Source of the DNA: Paraspadella gotoi
Taxonomy: Eukaryota > Chaetognatha
Direction: 5' to 3'
Assembly: GCA_051294375.1 (NCBI GenBank)
Contig: CM119266.1
Span: 5,755,053-5,819,052, forward strand
DNA length: 64,000 nt
Shown here: positions 24,233 through 37,587 of the stretch, in pieces
Numbering within the stretch: position 1 is the stretch's first letter
Layout: every line of letters begins with the position of its first letter
Position numbers and translations under genes: made by a program
The notes under the pieces: generated by a model
Seen by the model: only the letters and a program-made list of their open reading frames with translations
What the model was told of the DNA's origin: nothing
Databases searched by the model: none

Positions 24233-27200
24233 GAGAGAGGAGAGAGAGAGAGAGAGAGAGAGTGATCGATGAAGAAGGAAGCTGAATGAGCGGAAGGTTT
24301 AATTTGGGAGGAAGTTCAAAAGAAAGAAAGAAAAGAGGAAAGAAGAGAGAGAGAGAGAGAGGAGAGAGAGAGAAGAAGAGAGACAGAGAAGAGCAGAGAG
24401 AAGAGAGATTTAAAATCACATGTTTAAAAAAAAAGCAGATATTATTTGCAATAAATGTAAAAGATTTAACAATAATATGAAATGGTGCAAAGCAGAAAAA
24501 AATTTTCGCTCATTTAATAAAAAGCAACTATATCACAAAATTACTGTGGCTTCGTAAACCGTTCACTTTCCTGAACAAGAAAATATCGGTAAATGTTTAC
24601 ACATTTTCGTCGTCGCTCTTAAAGAGCGAACTAAATCTATCGCGTTCATCTCGGTGCCGCCAATCAGCGCACGCGATCCGGGCTGATATCATCTTATTAC
24701 AACGAAAGTAATTTTAAAAAAAACGAATTAAGTCTTTAAAAAAAAAAAAAATCTATTTGGCATATGCCCAATCAAGTGTAGTGGAGAAGGACCTGCCTCT
24801 AACCCGGGGAATAAGGGCCTAGGATATTTATACATTGAATAAAATGATTTAATAGGGGACCGTCTCCCATGCGTGGAGATGATTAATAGAGAAGGGGCGA
24901 TTATATTTGGTTAGCCAGTCGGTATATTTTAAATTTTTTTAATTGATTATCTGATAAGATGGGCGCGGGGTAGCGAGCAACCCCCTCAGTCGACGTCTCG
25001 ACGGCCAAAATTTGAAATGGGTTTGGACTAGTTGGGAACAAAAGCATAAAAGACTAATCCACGAAGAAATTAAAATCGCATGAGTTATGATTATAAATAT
25101 GATTATTCTAAATAATATATATTAGTAGATGTGCAAAAAAATGTACCGAGTACCATGAGAGTCAATTCGCTAATTAAGTATCTTCGGAGTTATATTGCTT
25201 AATATTAATGTTCAAAAAATTTTATTTCGGATAATTTGATAAAGTTTTTCTCTGGGAAATTGGATTCTGGATAAAAGCTTAAAAAGTTAGCAAAAAGATA
25301 GCATATGATAGGCTATCAGACTTTACGCTCTCACGCTCTCTTCTCGTCTATGCTTACTTATATCTTACATCACTCGTCCTATACAACGTCATTCTACATC
25401 CCTATATCCATCCGCGCATTTGACTGGATGATAGGTCATCGATAAGGTTATATCTTAAAAGTTATTTCTGCGGTCCACATGTTTTCGACAACCAATCTCT
25501 GGGAATAATACAGAAAGGGTATAAAGAATAGGAAGAAGAATAGAATTATACGTTTGTCTGTAGAAACTTTTATAAAGCTATCTGAATCTGCCTTTTTTAA
25601 AAATACAAAATTTTCTAAAAATCTATGAACATTTCCTACTATAAATAAAATATTAAAAAATTAATTACTAATTGCTTCTCTAGCCTATTTTAGAGAAAAT
25701 TTTGGTCCATTTGAAAGTATTTCTCAGAACATGTAATGAAAGTTTCATTTGAAAAGGTTCCCAATCCAAACTTTTGACCTACTCCCATTGACAGAAGTTT
25801 GGGCTACTAAAGGACTGAATTAGAGCGATAAGAAAACAGGTTAAGCAAAAAATGAGGATATAGTTATAAACTTGTTTAAAATTTTAATTATTGTGTAATT
25901 ATTTAAAAATTAACAAGAAAGAACTACGGTAATATTAGAATCGGAGAGTAGTTATTGATGATGGAATTAATTTTTTCAAGTTTTTTTCCAATGGTTTAAC
26001 CCTACTTATCATCAAATATATCGTGATAACAAACGAGACCTGAATTTTACGCTCTCCAAATGACAATCTATCGCGTCCTCCTCTCTCTTCACCCACCAAA
26101 CTATTTTGAAAATATTTTATTCTCTCCATAAAATAAAAAATTCCTAACACGTAACCTATTATCTACATGCTTACTTCGTCTAAGAACCTGTGTACTTTAC
26201 CTGGAACCCACCCGCCGTTAAACGTCGCGGGTAAAAATACCACGCTGCATAACCCTAAAAATTCGCACGCACAAAAGACTAAAACCACAGAATCGTTGAA
26301 TCCCGCCTAAAAACCCCTCAACCTCATAACTCCCCGCTGGAAAGACACAACCGAGCAATACTCAAACAATATCATATCTGACTCAACCTAACAAATACTA
26401 AACATAGCATCCCACTCTCCTATCTCCTCTGCTCAAATACTTTCTTATAAGCCCTATCTTAATATTGCTCTTTTTAAAAATATTAAAATTTACAATAATC
26501 TACAAGTCTATTATTATACCAAAAATTTACTAACTAACTAGCTAATCACCCAGTTGTCATTGTGAATTAATTTTTTTCCCATCATAGGTACCACATTGCT
26601 GACTACTGATCAAGCTGTGTCCACCCTCCCTCTGGATGGATTTTCGTTCGTCGCGGCTATAGGGAGTGTCATCGCAAGGCCACGGCAATCGTAATGAAAA
26701 TCTTAAGAGATGCACCAGAGATAAGGCGTCTGACAAAAAGTCTTTAATTTTAGACCGCCTCACTCGCTCGCTCTCCCCATGTTTACCCGGACACCCGCCG
26801 GTCCGTCCTTCTAAAACGCCCCGCCTTCCGAGACTCATCTCAAGACATGTGAATACTAAATTGACTCTCCGGTCGATCGTTTGCTCATTAGCCCACATAT
26901 CATTGCCGTCCCTTTGAAGGAACTCCTCATGGACCCCCTACCGATGCGCATCTCGCCGGCGGCTGTTGATGCACCCGTCTTTCCCTCAAATATTGCTTCG
27001 AAATTATTTTCTTCCCCATGGGGCCCGCTCTTTTAGCAGATGGGATGGCCAGGCATCCCGTACCGATCGCGGTTCTTAACCACCTCTCACCCAAATGTTT
27101 TCCCACGTTTTTTACAAGGTCGATCATGACTCGGCTGACGCGCGCGATACCCTTCCGGCGGTGAGAAAAATGAAAAATTAACAAAAAAATAAACACGCGT

Positions 27201-29183
27201 TGCGCCATAATCCGTAAGAAGCGGTAGGAAATCTTTCTTCATGAGCAACTGCCCTAGATAAAAAGTGCCATATTGTATGACACTAATATAACACGGAGAT
27301 ATATTTGGTTTTTGAACGAGTGACCTGACTTGCCGCATTTTATGATTACGCGCGGCCCTCATATGTAAAAATTCTTCAAGAAGCTCGTACTAGTAGCGAC
27401 GCTAGGAGTGCGACTAGTTACGCGAAAACAGTGAAGCTAAACCAGCGCATATAAAAACGCGAAACTCAGCTTCTTTTACAATTAATAAATTTAAACTGAT
27501 TGTGAACACCCATGTGCCAAAAACTACACATATTGTTCCCTCCCATGCCCTCCCGGCATTCTCGCGAAAGTTTCAGACCATCTCGAACATATTCTCACAT
27601 GTCTCATGATACTACTCAATCGGTAAGTTATACCGTCTTCGTCTCTCTTTCATTTCGTTGGCCAAAAATCTTATCAAAGCCTTTTCTCACTCTAAACAGT
27701 CTGGTTTTCTTTAGCACTCTCTCTTTTAATGTGATCGCTAATTTAAATACACCAGTCGTAATATAGCTTAGCCTCCCCGCCTTGGCAAGACCACTAAACT
27801 GCAAATCTATACTGTTTCATTGTGATCGAGTTTTCTCCATTTTTAGCTATCAGCGTTCCTACCCTCGCTAGCTGGGCACAGTTAAAACTCTGTATTATAA
27901 ATCTCTTAAATTGTCCTCAGCCTCATTATGTTTCTCACGCTTTCCATATCCAAGACCTTACATTTTCTCTTCTTGTCCCGCTAAAGGAACTGATACTAGG
28001 ACACCCTATACGTAGGTTGCAGATATACCTAAAATATACCATCTTCCTCTTTAATTTCATTTGTTGGGATCAGGTGCAGAATCCTCCCTCTCGTGAAAAA
28101 TATTCAAGACAATGAACGGATCTCTCTGTCTCGAGTATTAAGGTACCAGGTTTCCCTGGAACAGTGTCAATATTGATACCAGACCATGTTATTTATATTC
28201 TTTTTTGCTTTAAAAAATCCGAGGAATATAAATAAGCACCACATTTTCCCATTATTTCTTGCTAAATTAAACCCCGTGGGGGAAATGGGGTATTTGGATG
28301 AAGAGCTTAGAAGGATAGGGAAACATTTGTAATAAATTTAAAGAGAAGGTATCTACTTAAAAAAGTATTGGTACAGTAAAAATACGAAAATAGGAAGAGC
28401 GCAAAGATCAAAGGGAAGAAACCGCTCGCGAGTAGAAAGGGAAGAAGGAAGTAAATTCGTTTGTAAATAGGCGGTAGTTAAAATTGGACTGACTGGAAAA
28501 ACTGATTTGATAGGGAATTGTATGTTGATTGTTCCACCGATTATAAAGAGAATGAACTAAAAAAAACACAGAATGGGTTACAAGTAGCATAAAACCATTC
28601 GTAGATTGCAGTAATTAAAAAGCTAAAACCCAGAGGCTACTGGTGCAACTTTCCTTTCAATGAACACGATAAAAAAAAAAGAACGGTGAAAAAAAATATT
28701 AACAACCTCTCTCCCTCACCCTCAAAAGAGTTCACATGGTGAGTCTGGATGTGAAGGCGCTGACCCGGTCGACCCGTGAATGACCTTTCATGGTGAGAAG
28801 ATAATTTTCTCACGAATCCAAGGATTAAGCGAAGATCGAAGAAAATCATTTCTTTCGCGCGTTTCTATGATGAGGGTTTTTTGGAGGGAGGAAGAAGACG
28901 ACGACGACGACGACGACGACGACAATGTAAAGGACAATCATGAGGAGGACGACGACAAAGACAAAGAGGATGAAGACATTGTCCTCAACAAACTAAGACG
29001 ACGACAAAGGAAACGACGACAATGTACATTGTACATTGTACAACCTAAATGACGAAAAAGATGATGTCGACAATGAATATTAATGATTAATGATATTAAT
29101 GATTAATAGTAATAATGATTAATAATAATTCACGGAAGATGACAAAGACGACGATGAAATTAAGGACGAAATGAAAAACCGAA

Positions 29184-29215
<32 letters not shown>

Positions 29216-29482
29216 AAAAGAGGACGTGGCCGAATTTGACAAGAGGAAAGTTTAATAAGACGACAATGACGATAAAAAGATATGACAACGATGTCGCTCA
29301 AGTCAACGACGACGCTGACAATGACAATTAAGACGACGACAAAGACGGAAAGCGACAACAACAACAACAACAACAACAAACAACAAGGAATCCTAATGAT
29401 TTATCTCTCTCGATCGTTCGCACTCCGCCCCTCTTTTTCTCTCTTTCACATTTTTTCCTTTTTAATTACAGTCCCAGACTCA

Positions 29483-29515
<33 letters not shown>

Positions 29516-30545
29516 GCTCTTCTCTCTCTCTCTCTCACTCTCTCACTCACCTTTTTCCTCTTCCTTCTCCGTCCCTCTTCATTCCGGCATTCTTACCACG
29601 CCTCCTCCGATTTGTTACCACGCCTCCTTCCTGATTTGCCTCTTTTTTTTCTCTCTCTGGGGTCGATGTCCCTTTTGTTTTGTTTTTTCTCGACTTTGGG
29701 TCACGTGACCGATTAAAGTCGGTGAGGGAGTGAGGGAATATGGTGAGGCGGAGATGGTGAGGTTTTTCGCCGGTGAGAAACGTCTTGAGATCACAGCGGG
29801 GGGGGGGCGGTCGACGGCCTCGTGGGGAAGCGATGTTTCGTAGAGTCGAAGAATAGCGAGGCGTGTAACGGAGAAGATGTGATAATGGGGTTACAGGATT
29901 TTGAATTAAAATTCGAAATGCGATACGAATTTGCACGGGCAATCGAATTTGGGAGGAGTTGAGATTTTTATGAAGCGATGATAGAGAGGGAGAGAGTGTG
30001 ATTGAGAGGGAGAAGGTGACGAAATGAGATCGAAAGAGAGACAGAGTATAAAGAATGTTAAGAATAAATGTAATACGGATAGAGCGAGAACTGCAAATTT
30101 GGCGAAACTCGAAAAATGTGAAATTTGCTAAAACTAAAAATGAAATTCGTGAGAGAGAGAGAGCACGAGAGAGAGAGAAAGGAGAAAAGAAGAGAGAGTA
30201 TCAAGACAGAATTTTGGGGACACCCAAGCATTCACGCACCGGGAGAATTCTGTTTGAGATTTCCGGACTTTTTTCCCCTCGTTTTTTTAACCAATCGTGA
30301 TTATGGTGAATCTCTCTTCTCTCTCTCTCTCTTCTCTCTCTGCATCTTCTCTCTATTTTCTTTCTTTCATTAAAAAAGAAAAAAAACAGGGAGAGAAAAG
30401 AGATTCAGTTTCTAAGGTTGAGAGAGAGAGAGAGAGAGAGAGAAGAGACGAGAGAAGAGACGAGAGGATAGACAGGTGATCGAATGTGAAAGAGGAATTT
30501 AGGATTTATTATTGTTATTTTTTTGCCCTCTTGTTTTTCCAACGT

Positions 30546-30578
<33 letters not shown>

Positions 30579-31163
30579 GTTGTGTTGGTGTTTGTTATTT
30601 TTGGATGGATTTTCTTTTGAAAGAAAAAATAGGCTTAAAACTTTTGGACTTTCGTTCCAACGATGATTGAAAGAAGGAGAAGGAAATAACGAACTAACGG
30701 ACAAAAGAACAAACTAAGGAACGAACTCACAAACAAAATAACTAACAAAGCGAACGAAAAGTGAACTTAACAAGCTTTAAAACCTTAAAATAGACAACTT
30801 AATAAGATAATGAGATTAAGCCTTTAAAGAAAAAAACTTATTGAATACAAAACTCGAAATAAATCAACCAAAAAATTGGAATATAACAAAGAAACGAACA
30901 AAAAGGTAATCAAGGTTAAAGAAAACGTTAATTACATGTAAATTAAAAGTGACAAACCAAATCTAACGAAACTTCGGTCGTCGTTTCTATTCTAGTTAAA
31001 TTCACGGAATCAATTTCTACTTCGGAAGAAAAAAATATAAAAAAATTAGCTGTGAAAAAAAAACGTGATAATTTAAAAGCGATGCTCATTTGTTTCATCT
31101 CCTTTATAAATCTTCTCGACTTCTGCCTCCACCTCCCGTAATCTCTTAGTAATTAACCTCCCG

Positions 31164-31203
<40 letters not shown>

Positions 31204-31459
31204 ACCCCTTGAATTATGTTGCCTCGCTACGCCGTGAAAGATGACATATTGGCTGAAAGAATAAAGAATAAGAAAAAAAATAAAAAATAAGGATAAAAAT
31301 ATTAACATATACATAAACCTAATTACAAATACCCATGAAATATTAATGATAACTATTTTAATGTTCCCTGGAATCTTATAAATTAAGCGGCATTAGACGG
31401 ACTTTCCCGTTTTACATAGATGGTCTCTTCTGATAAGAAAATGCTTTCGTCGTCGTCGT

Positions 31460-31496
<37 letters not shown>

Positions 31497-32174
31497 TCGT
31501 CCTCCAAACTCGAAGTGACTCGTTCATCGTTAATGATTCTCTTAAAACTCGTAAATTCTTGTATTTTCTTTCAAATCTTTTTTGACGGAAAAAGAAAAAA
31601 AAGATTCATTAGTCATTTTGTTGAGTCGTAATTATATCCAGTTCGACTTTCTACTCTCAGTCACTTCATTGCTTTCAATTAGATTCAGTTCATTTGATAT
31701 AAGATGCGTCCGTTTCATTTTATTAGTTTCAGTTACGTTCACTTCATTGCTTTCAATTATATTCAATTCGTTTGATTTAGTTACATCTGTTTCATTTTAT
31801 TATTTCGAATTACATCCTCTTCATTTATTTCATTATATTCAGTTCATTGGAGAAAGTCATATCAATTTCATTTTAATAATACTTATTTCCTCNNNNNNNN
31901 NNNNNNNNNNNNNNNNNNNNNNNNNNNNNNNNNNNNNNNNNNNNNNNNNNNNNNNNNNNNNNNNNNNNNNNNNNNNNNNNNNNNNNNNNNNNNNNNNNNN
32001 NNNNNNNNNNNNNNNNNNNNNNNNNNNNNNNNNNNNNNNNNNNNNNNNNNNNNNNNNNNNNNNNNNNNNNNNNNNNNNNNNNNNNNNNNNNNNNNNNNNN
32101 NNNNAAAACTCGTAACGAAAATTTGCGATGGCGTTTGTTCGGGAGATGGTTAAGGGAAAAATAGAGGAAAACTG

Positions 32175-32227
<53 letters not shown>

Positions 32228-35200
32228 GCTTATGAAGGAGAAAGTCGATAGGCCTCTCTCTCCCGACATCAGATCCTCTTCCGGTCGATTCCGTCAAAAG
32301 AAAAGAACATCTTCTCTCTATTNNNNNNNNNNNNNNNNNNNNNNNNNNNNNNNNNNNNNNNNNNNNNNNNNNNNNNNNNNNNNNNNNNNNNNNNNNNNNN
32401 NNNNNNNNNNNNNNNNNNNNNNNNNNNNNNNNNNNNNNNNNNNNNNNNNNNNNNNNNNNNNNNNNNNNNNNNNNNNNNNNNNNNNNNNNNNNNNNNNNNN
32501 NNNNNNNNNNNNNNNNNNNNNNNNNNNNNNNNNNNNNNNNNNNNNNNNNNAAGAAGAGGGAGATTGTAAATGAAGACAGAGAAAAAGTTGGAGAATGGAA
32601 ATGAAGATAAAAAATTTTAAAGATCAAAAGACGAAGCTCAAAATTAATAATCTTAGCGCTTATTATAAATAAATAAATTATTATTAAACTGATGCAATAA
32701 ATACAAAATTGTCCATTCATTCAATAAATTAACTTTCTCGCTCCTGACTTAGTATTGAATCCTTTTATCTGTATGTTAAGTTTTCTAAATGATTTGGAGT
32801 CCTTTATTACGTATTTCTATATTTTTTACATCATTGACATAAATTAAGTAACAATTTCAACCGAACAAACTTTCTCTCCCTTCAGTTACGGCCCAATGGA
32901 CTTGAACGGAGCGCGAAGGAAAAACGCGACGAGAGAAACGACTTCGACGTTGAAGGCGTGGCTCTATGAACATCGGAAGAATCCTTACCCGACAAAAGGT
33001 AAGTTCGTTGACTGGAAAAGAGTACTTACCCATTAAATCATTTGGGTCCATTTTCGGTTTAGTCCATCGAGGATAAGTTGACTCGGAAATTAGGAATTGA
33101 GAGACGAGTAGAAAGAATAAAATCAATTCAGTGAGGGAAGTTGTCTTTTCATCTTTTTAATTAAAATATTATACCACTTCATTGATAGGGAAGCCAGGTA
33201 CTCTGGGAGTGAATAAACGAGACTGTGAGAGAGTCTTGATTGAAAGCTCGCAGGACCTGCTATGTCATTATCTTTAAAAGTGATGGAGTCCTTAACCACC
33301 AAAGTCTGTCCAAAGTCAGCTCAAGATAGCTATTTTTAAATAAATGAATAATTTTTTAATTTTAACTTAATTCATACAAAATCTCAAGAGTTGTTCTTCT
33401 GTTTTTTTTTTCACCAAAAAGTTGTTCATTTCCTCCAGGCGAAAAGATCATGCTGGCGATCATCACGAAGATGACGGCTGACTCAAGTCTCGACTTGGTT
33501 CGCCAAACGCGAGGAGGAGACTCAAGAAGAGAAACAAGATGACTTGTCGCAAGGTGAGTCGTCAGTGATGGAGTGACCAGGAGTGCTGGGTTGATGGAGT
33601 GGGTCTGCGGAGCGCCCAGATTACTTGATGCAGTTACCCTCTTAATTGGGTCTTCTATCCCACCTGGGTCGTGATTTATAGTGACCTGAAGGGCTGGGTT
33701 TAGTGGCTGAGAGATGGTGTGATTTAATTGATGGGTTTAGGTCGTCCGAGTTCGGATGGAATGATGTAGAATATTTGGTGAGGTTTGCTGTTGGAGAAAA
33801 ACCTGTTCATTTGAGTAAGGAATAATTAATTTTGTAATCTAGAATGACGTTCGGTTGCAGTCTATTTTATTATAATTTTGCACACTAGAATAGGCACTAG
33901 GCAGTGAAACGAACCTCATGCAATTTTTACTCAAAATTCATCAATGACTATTTCATTCATTTCGTATTTATTCACCCTTCATTCACAACGCATTCATCAC
34001 TCAATTAATTTTCCCATCAAATTCCCAGAAACCGCGTGGGCGATGAGGACGGAGACGGCGATGCCTCTGCCGGCGACAGAAAAAACGACGGCGACAAAAA
34101 CGACGACGATAGCGACGACGATTTGTTGAACGGCGACGCCAGGGACGACATTAGCGACATCGGTGAGTGAATGCGGCAGGAGGATCTTTTGTTTGTTTTT
34201 TGTTTGTTTATTTTTATAATTTAGTTTGTATTTAGAAATAGAACCATCAAATACCGTCTCGAAGTTAAAATTTGATTTTTCTCTCTCTTTGTTAATTTAC
34301 TTGCACTTATTATTTATTTATTAATGTTTTATCATTCATTTTCCTAGCATTCTTTCACTGTCTCTCTCTTTTAACTCTGGATTGTCTTCGATTCTTAAAA
34401 ATTTCTTTCCGTCTAATTAACATGTAAATTCGTGTTTTTTGACATCCACTGACATGACTAACTACCGTCTCCCGCTTAATGAACGGGAATTGAATGAGAA
34501 CGAATCGGAATAAAAGATGAATGAGAATGAACGATACTGAATCCCAGTTGCCCAACGGGGGTGCGTGTAATTAATACCGTAATGACTTTCCTCGACTTTT
34601 GAATTTCTGGTCGAGAAGACCGAAGAAAAATTGATTCCCGACTCGCTTCAAAGAACTTCGTTAAAAACGGGTTTTTGTGTGCGGAGAGAGAGAGAGNNNN
34701 NNNNNNNNNNNNNNNNNNNNNNNNNNNNNNNNNNNNNNNNNNNNNNNNNNNNNNNNNNNNNNNNNNNNNNNNNNNNNNNNNNNNNNNNNNNNNNNNNNNN
34801 NNNNNNNGAGAGAGAGAGAGAGAGAGAGAGAGAATGTGTGTCCGAAGACACAAGGACCAGACAAAAGAACAAAAATTTCCTGAAAGACAAAAAAAGTTTC
34901 TGAAAGAGAAAATCGCGTCGAAGAGAAAAGGTCAGAAGATAGATTCTTTCTCCCGTCTCTGTCTCTCTCTTTTTCTCTCTCTCTGTCTCTTTCAGGGAAA
35001 AAAAGAAGAAAAATGGAATTAAAACACGAAAAAAAAGAACAATAAAAAAAAAGGTTTCGTGTCTTTGGAAAACGAAAAGATGAGAAGAAGCAAATCGAGA
35101 AGAGACAAATGGGGAAATAGAATATAGATCGGTACAAGTGCTCTCTCTCACTCTCTCTGTCTCCCTCTCTCCTCTCCCAATCCATCTCCCTCTCTCTTTC

Positions 35201-35313
35201 TCCCAATCCATCTCCCTCTCTCTCTCTCTCCCGTCCCGATATTGGCCCTTTGGCGGGACACCGTCAGTCGATCCATCATCTCCAGTTGTCATAATGCGAA
35301 AATTGCCACGAAC

Positions 35314-35353
<40 letters not shown>

Positions 35354-35777
35354 ACTGTCTCTCTCTTTCTCTCTGCTCTTTCTACTACTTCTTACCCCGT
35401 TGGATATATTCATCGATGCCCGAAGTGGCACGGTGGGGCCGTCGTGGCCGGGGGGGGCGTGGTAAAGCGTTCCGTCGGGGGCGTCTTGAAGGCGTGGTTC
35501 AGAGATTAAGGGAGGTGGAGCCTTTCGAAGTTGATCGAAGCTTCTCCGTTGCGACAGGAGGTTGGACTGGAAGGGTCGTCGTCGTCGTCGTCGTTATCGC
35601 CGACATCGTTTAGTACTTTTTTTTACGCCGCTGTCCCCGCTGCCGCCGCCGCCTCAGCCGCCGCCGCCGCCGCCGCCACCGCCGCCGACAAAAAAAGGAA
35701 ACCGGGCGATTTGCGTAATTGATAGAATCATCGTTCACAACAAATGAAAGGATTTAGAAAGTTTGATTGACGATGAG

Positions 35778-35821
<44 letters not shown>

Positions 35822-36151
35822 TTTTCTTTCAAGATTCGTTTCCTTAGAAACCGAAATTGAATTTCTCGTCTTTCTTTCTTCTTTGTTTCTTCTTTCCTTC
35901 TTCTTTCTTTCTTCTTTCTTTCTTCTTTGTTTCTTCGGCGTCGATAAAAAAGAAAGAAAAGGTGATCGGTTTGGATTCGATCCTCGGACTTCGAGATGAG
36001 AAAATGAGCGAAAAGGAGGCGGGAAAAGATGAATCGCCCGACGAGAGAAGAGAGAGAGATGAAATTTTTTACCCATCGAATAAACCGATATTTTCGTTTC
36101 TCTTCTGTCGAAACAAATCATTCTCTCTCTCTCTCTCTCTCCATCTCTCTC

Positions 36152-36206
<55 letters not shown>

Positions 36207-36480
36207 CTTCTCGTCGGCAAGGAAAAAGAGGAAAAAACCGAACGTCGGGCGATCAATCTTTTTCCCGCCTCCTTTTCGCTCATTTTTCTCATTCTCGAAG
36301 TCCGAGGATCGAATTCCAACCGATACCTTTTCTTTATTTTTTATCGACGCCGAAGAGAACAAAGAAGAAAGAAGAAGAAAGAAAGAAGAAGAAGAAGAAA
36401 CAAAGAAGAAAGAAGACGAGAAATTCAATTTCGGTTTCTAAGGAAAGCGAATTTGAAAGAAAATCGTCGTCGTCGTCCGT

Positions 36481-36513
<33 letters not shown>

Positions 36514-37001
36514 CTCATACGTCAATCAAACTTTTCTAAATCCTTTCATTTGTTGTGAACGATGATTCTATCCAATTAACGCAAAATCCGCCCGGTTTCC
36601 TTTTTTTTGTCGGCGGGCGGTGGCAGCGGGGCGGTGGCAGCGCGGCGGCGGCGGCGGCGGCTGAGGCGGCGGCGGCAGCGGGGGACAGCGGCGTAAAAAA
36701 AAGTACTAAACGATGTCGGGCGATAACGACGACGACGACGAACCGACCCTTCCAGTCCAACCTCCTGTCGCAACGGAGAAGCTTCGATCACTTCGAAAGG
36801 CCTCCACCTCACTTACTCTGAACCACGCCTTCAAACCGCCCCCGAAGGAACGCTTTACACGCCCCCCCGGCCACGACGGCCCACCGGGTGCCACTTCGGG
36901 CAATCGATGAAATATATCCAACGGGGTAGAAGTAGTAGAAAGAGCAGAGAGAAAGAGAGAGACATAAGAGAGAGAGAGGAGAGAGAGAAGAGAGAGAGAG
37001 A

Positions 37002-37035
<34 letters not shown>

Positions 37036-37544
37036 AGAGAGAGAGAGGAGAGAGGAGAGAGGAGATTGGTTCGTGGCATTTTCGCATTAATGCAACTGTA
37101 GAATGAATGGATCGACTGAACGTGTCCCGCCAAAGGGCCAATATCGGGACGGGAGAGAGAGAGAAGAGGGAGATGGATTGGGAGAAAGATGAAGAGGGAA
37201 GATGGATTGGGAAGAGGAGAGAGGGAGACAGAGAGAGTGAGAGAGAGCCCTTTGTACCGATCTATATTCTATTTCCCATTTGCTCTTCTCGATTTGCTTC
37301 TTCTCATCTTTTCGTTTTCAAGACACGAAAAAACCTTTTTTAATTGTTCCTTTTTTTTCGCGTTTTATTCCCATTTTTTCTCTTTTTTCCTCTGAAAGAG
37401 ACAGAGAGAGAGAAAAAGAGAGAGACAGAGACGGGAGAAAGAATCTATCTTCTGACCTTTTCTCTTCGACGCGCATTTTCTTTTTCAGAAACTCTTTCAA
37501 GGAATTTTTTGTTCTTTGTCTGGTCCTTGTGGTCTTCGGACACA

Positions 37545-37587
<43 letters not shown>

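Larger units (their letters stand above)
23775..32885. other. Irx: Irx intron 4 (about 9.1 kb)
   Basis: Contains N gaps 24,156-24,180, 31,893-32,104 and 32,323-32,550, GA tracts around 24.2-24.4 kb, a compositionally different block at 24,740-28,400, and (GAC)n/(GTC)n runs at 28.9, 29.2 and 31.45 kb. From 28,985 on it is the left arm of palindrome 2. Confidence 0.75.
28985..36041. repeat. Left arm of 14.6 kb inverted repeat (palindrome 2), holds Irx exons 5-7
   Basis: Mirrors 36,240-43,565. Example pairs: TCATTTGTTGTGAACGATGA at 36,547 against its complement near 35,730, and TTGGAGGACGAACGACG at 40,837 against the complement at 31,490. The three Irx exons in this arm are in the order and orientation demanded by exons 4 and 8, so this arm is taken as the true locus. 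Confidence 0.93.

Noticed and set aside
26557-27362. Minus-strand open frames in the intron 4 block
   Set aside because: Three overlapping frames are equally open, none shows a recognisable domain, and no splice partners were found.
29547-29942. Arg/Pro-rich minus-strand frame of 131 codons
   Set aside because: The mirrored copy in the right arm breaks the frame, the composition follows GC-rich simple sequence, and no family features are seen.
35138-36565. Several overlapping frames of 60-220 codons near the palindrome hinge
   Set aside because: They arise from CT/GA and CCG repeats and from the mirror symmetry itself.
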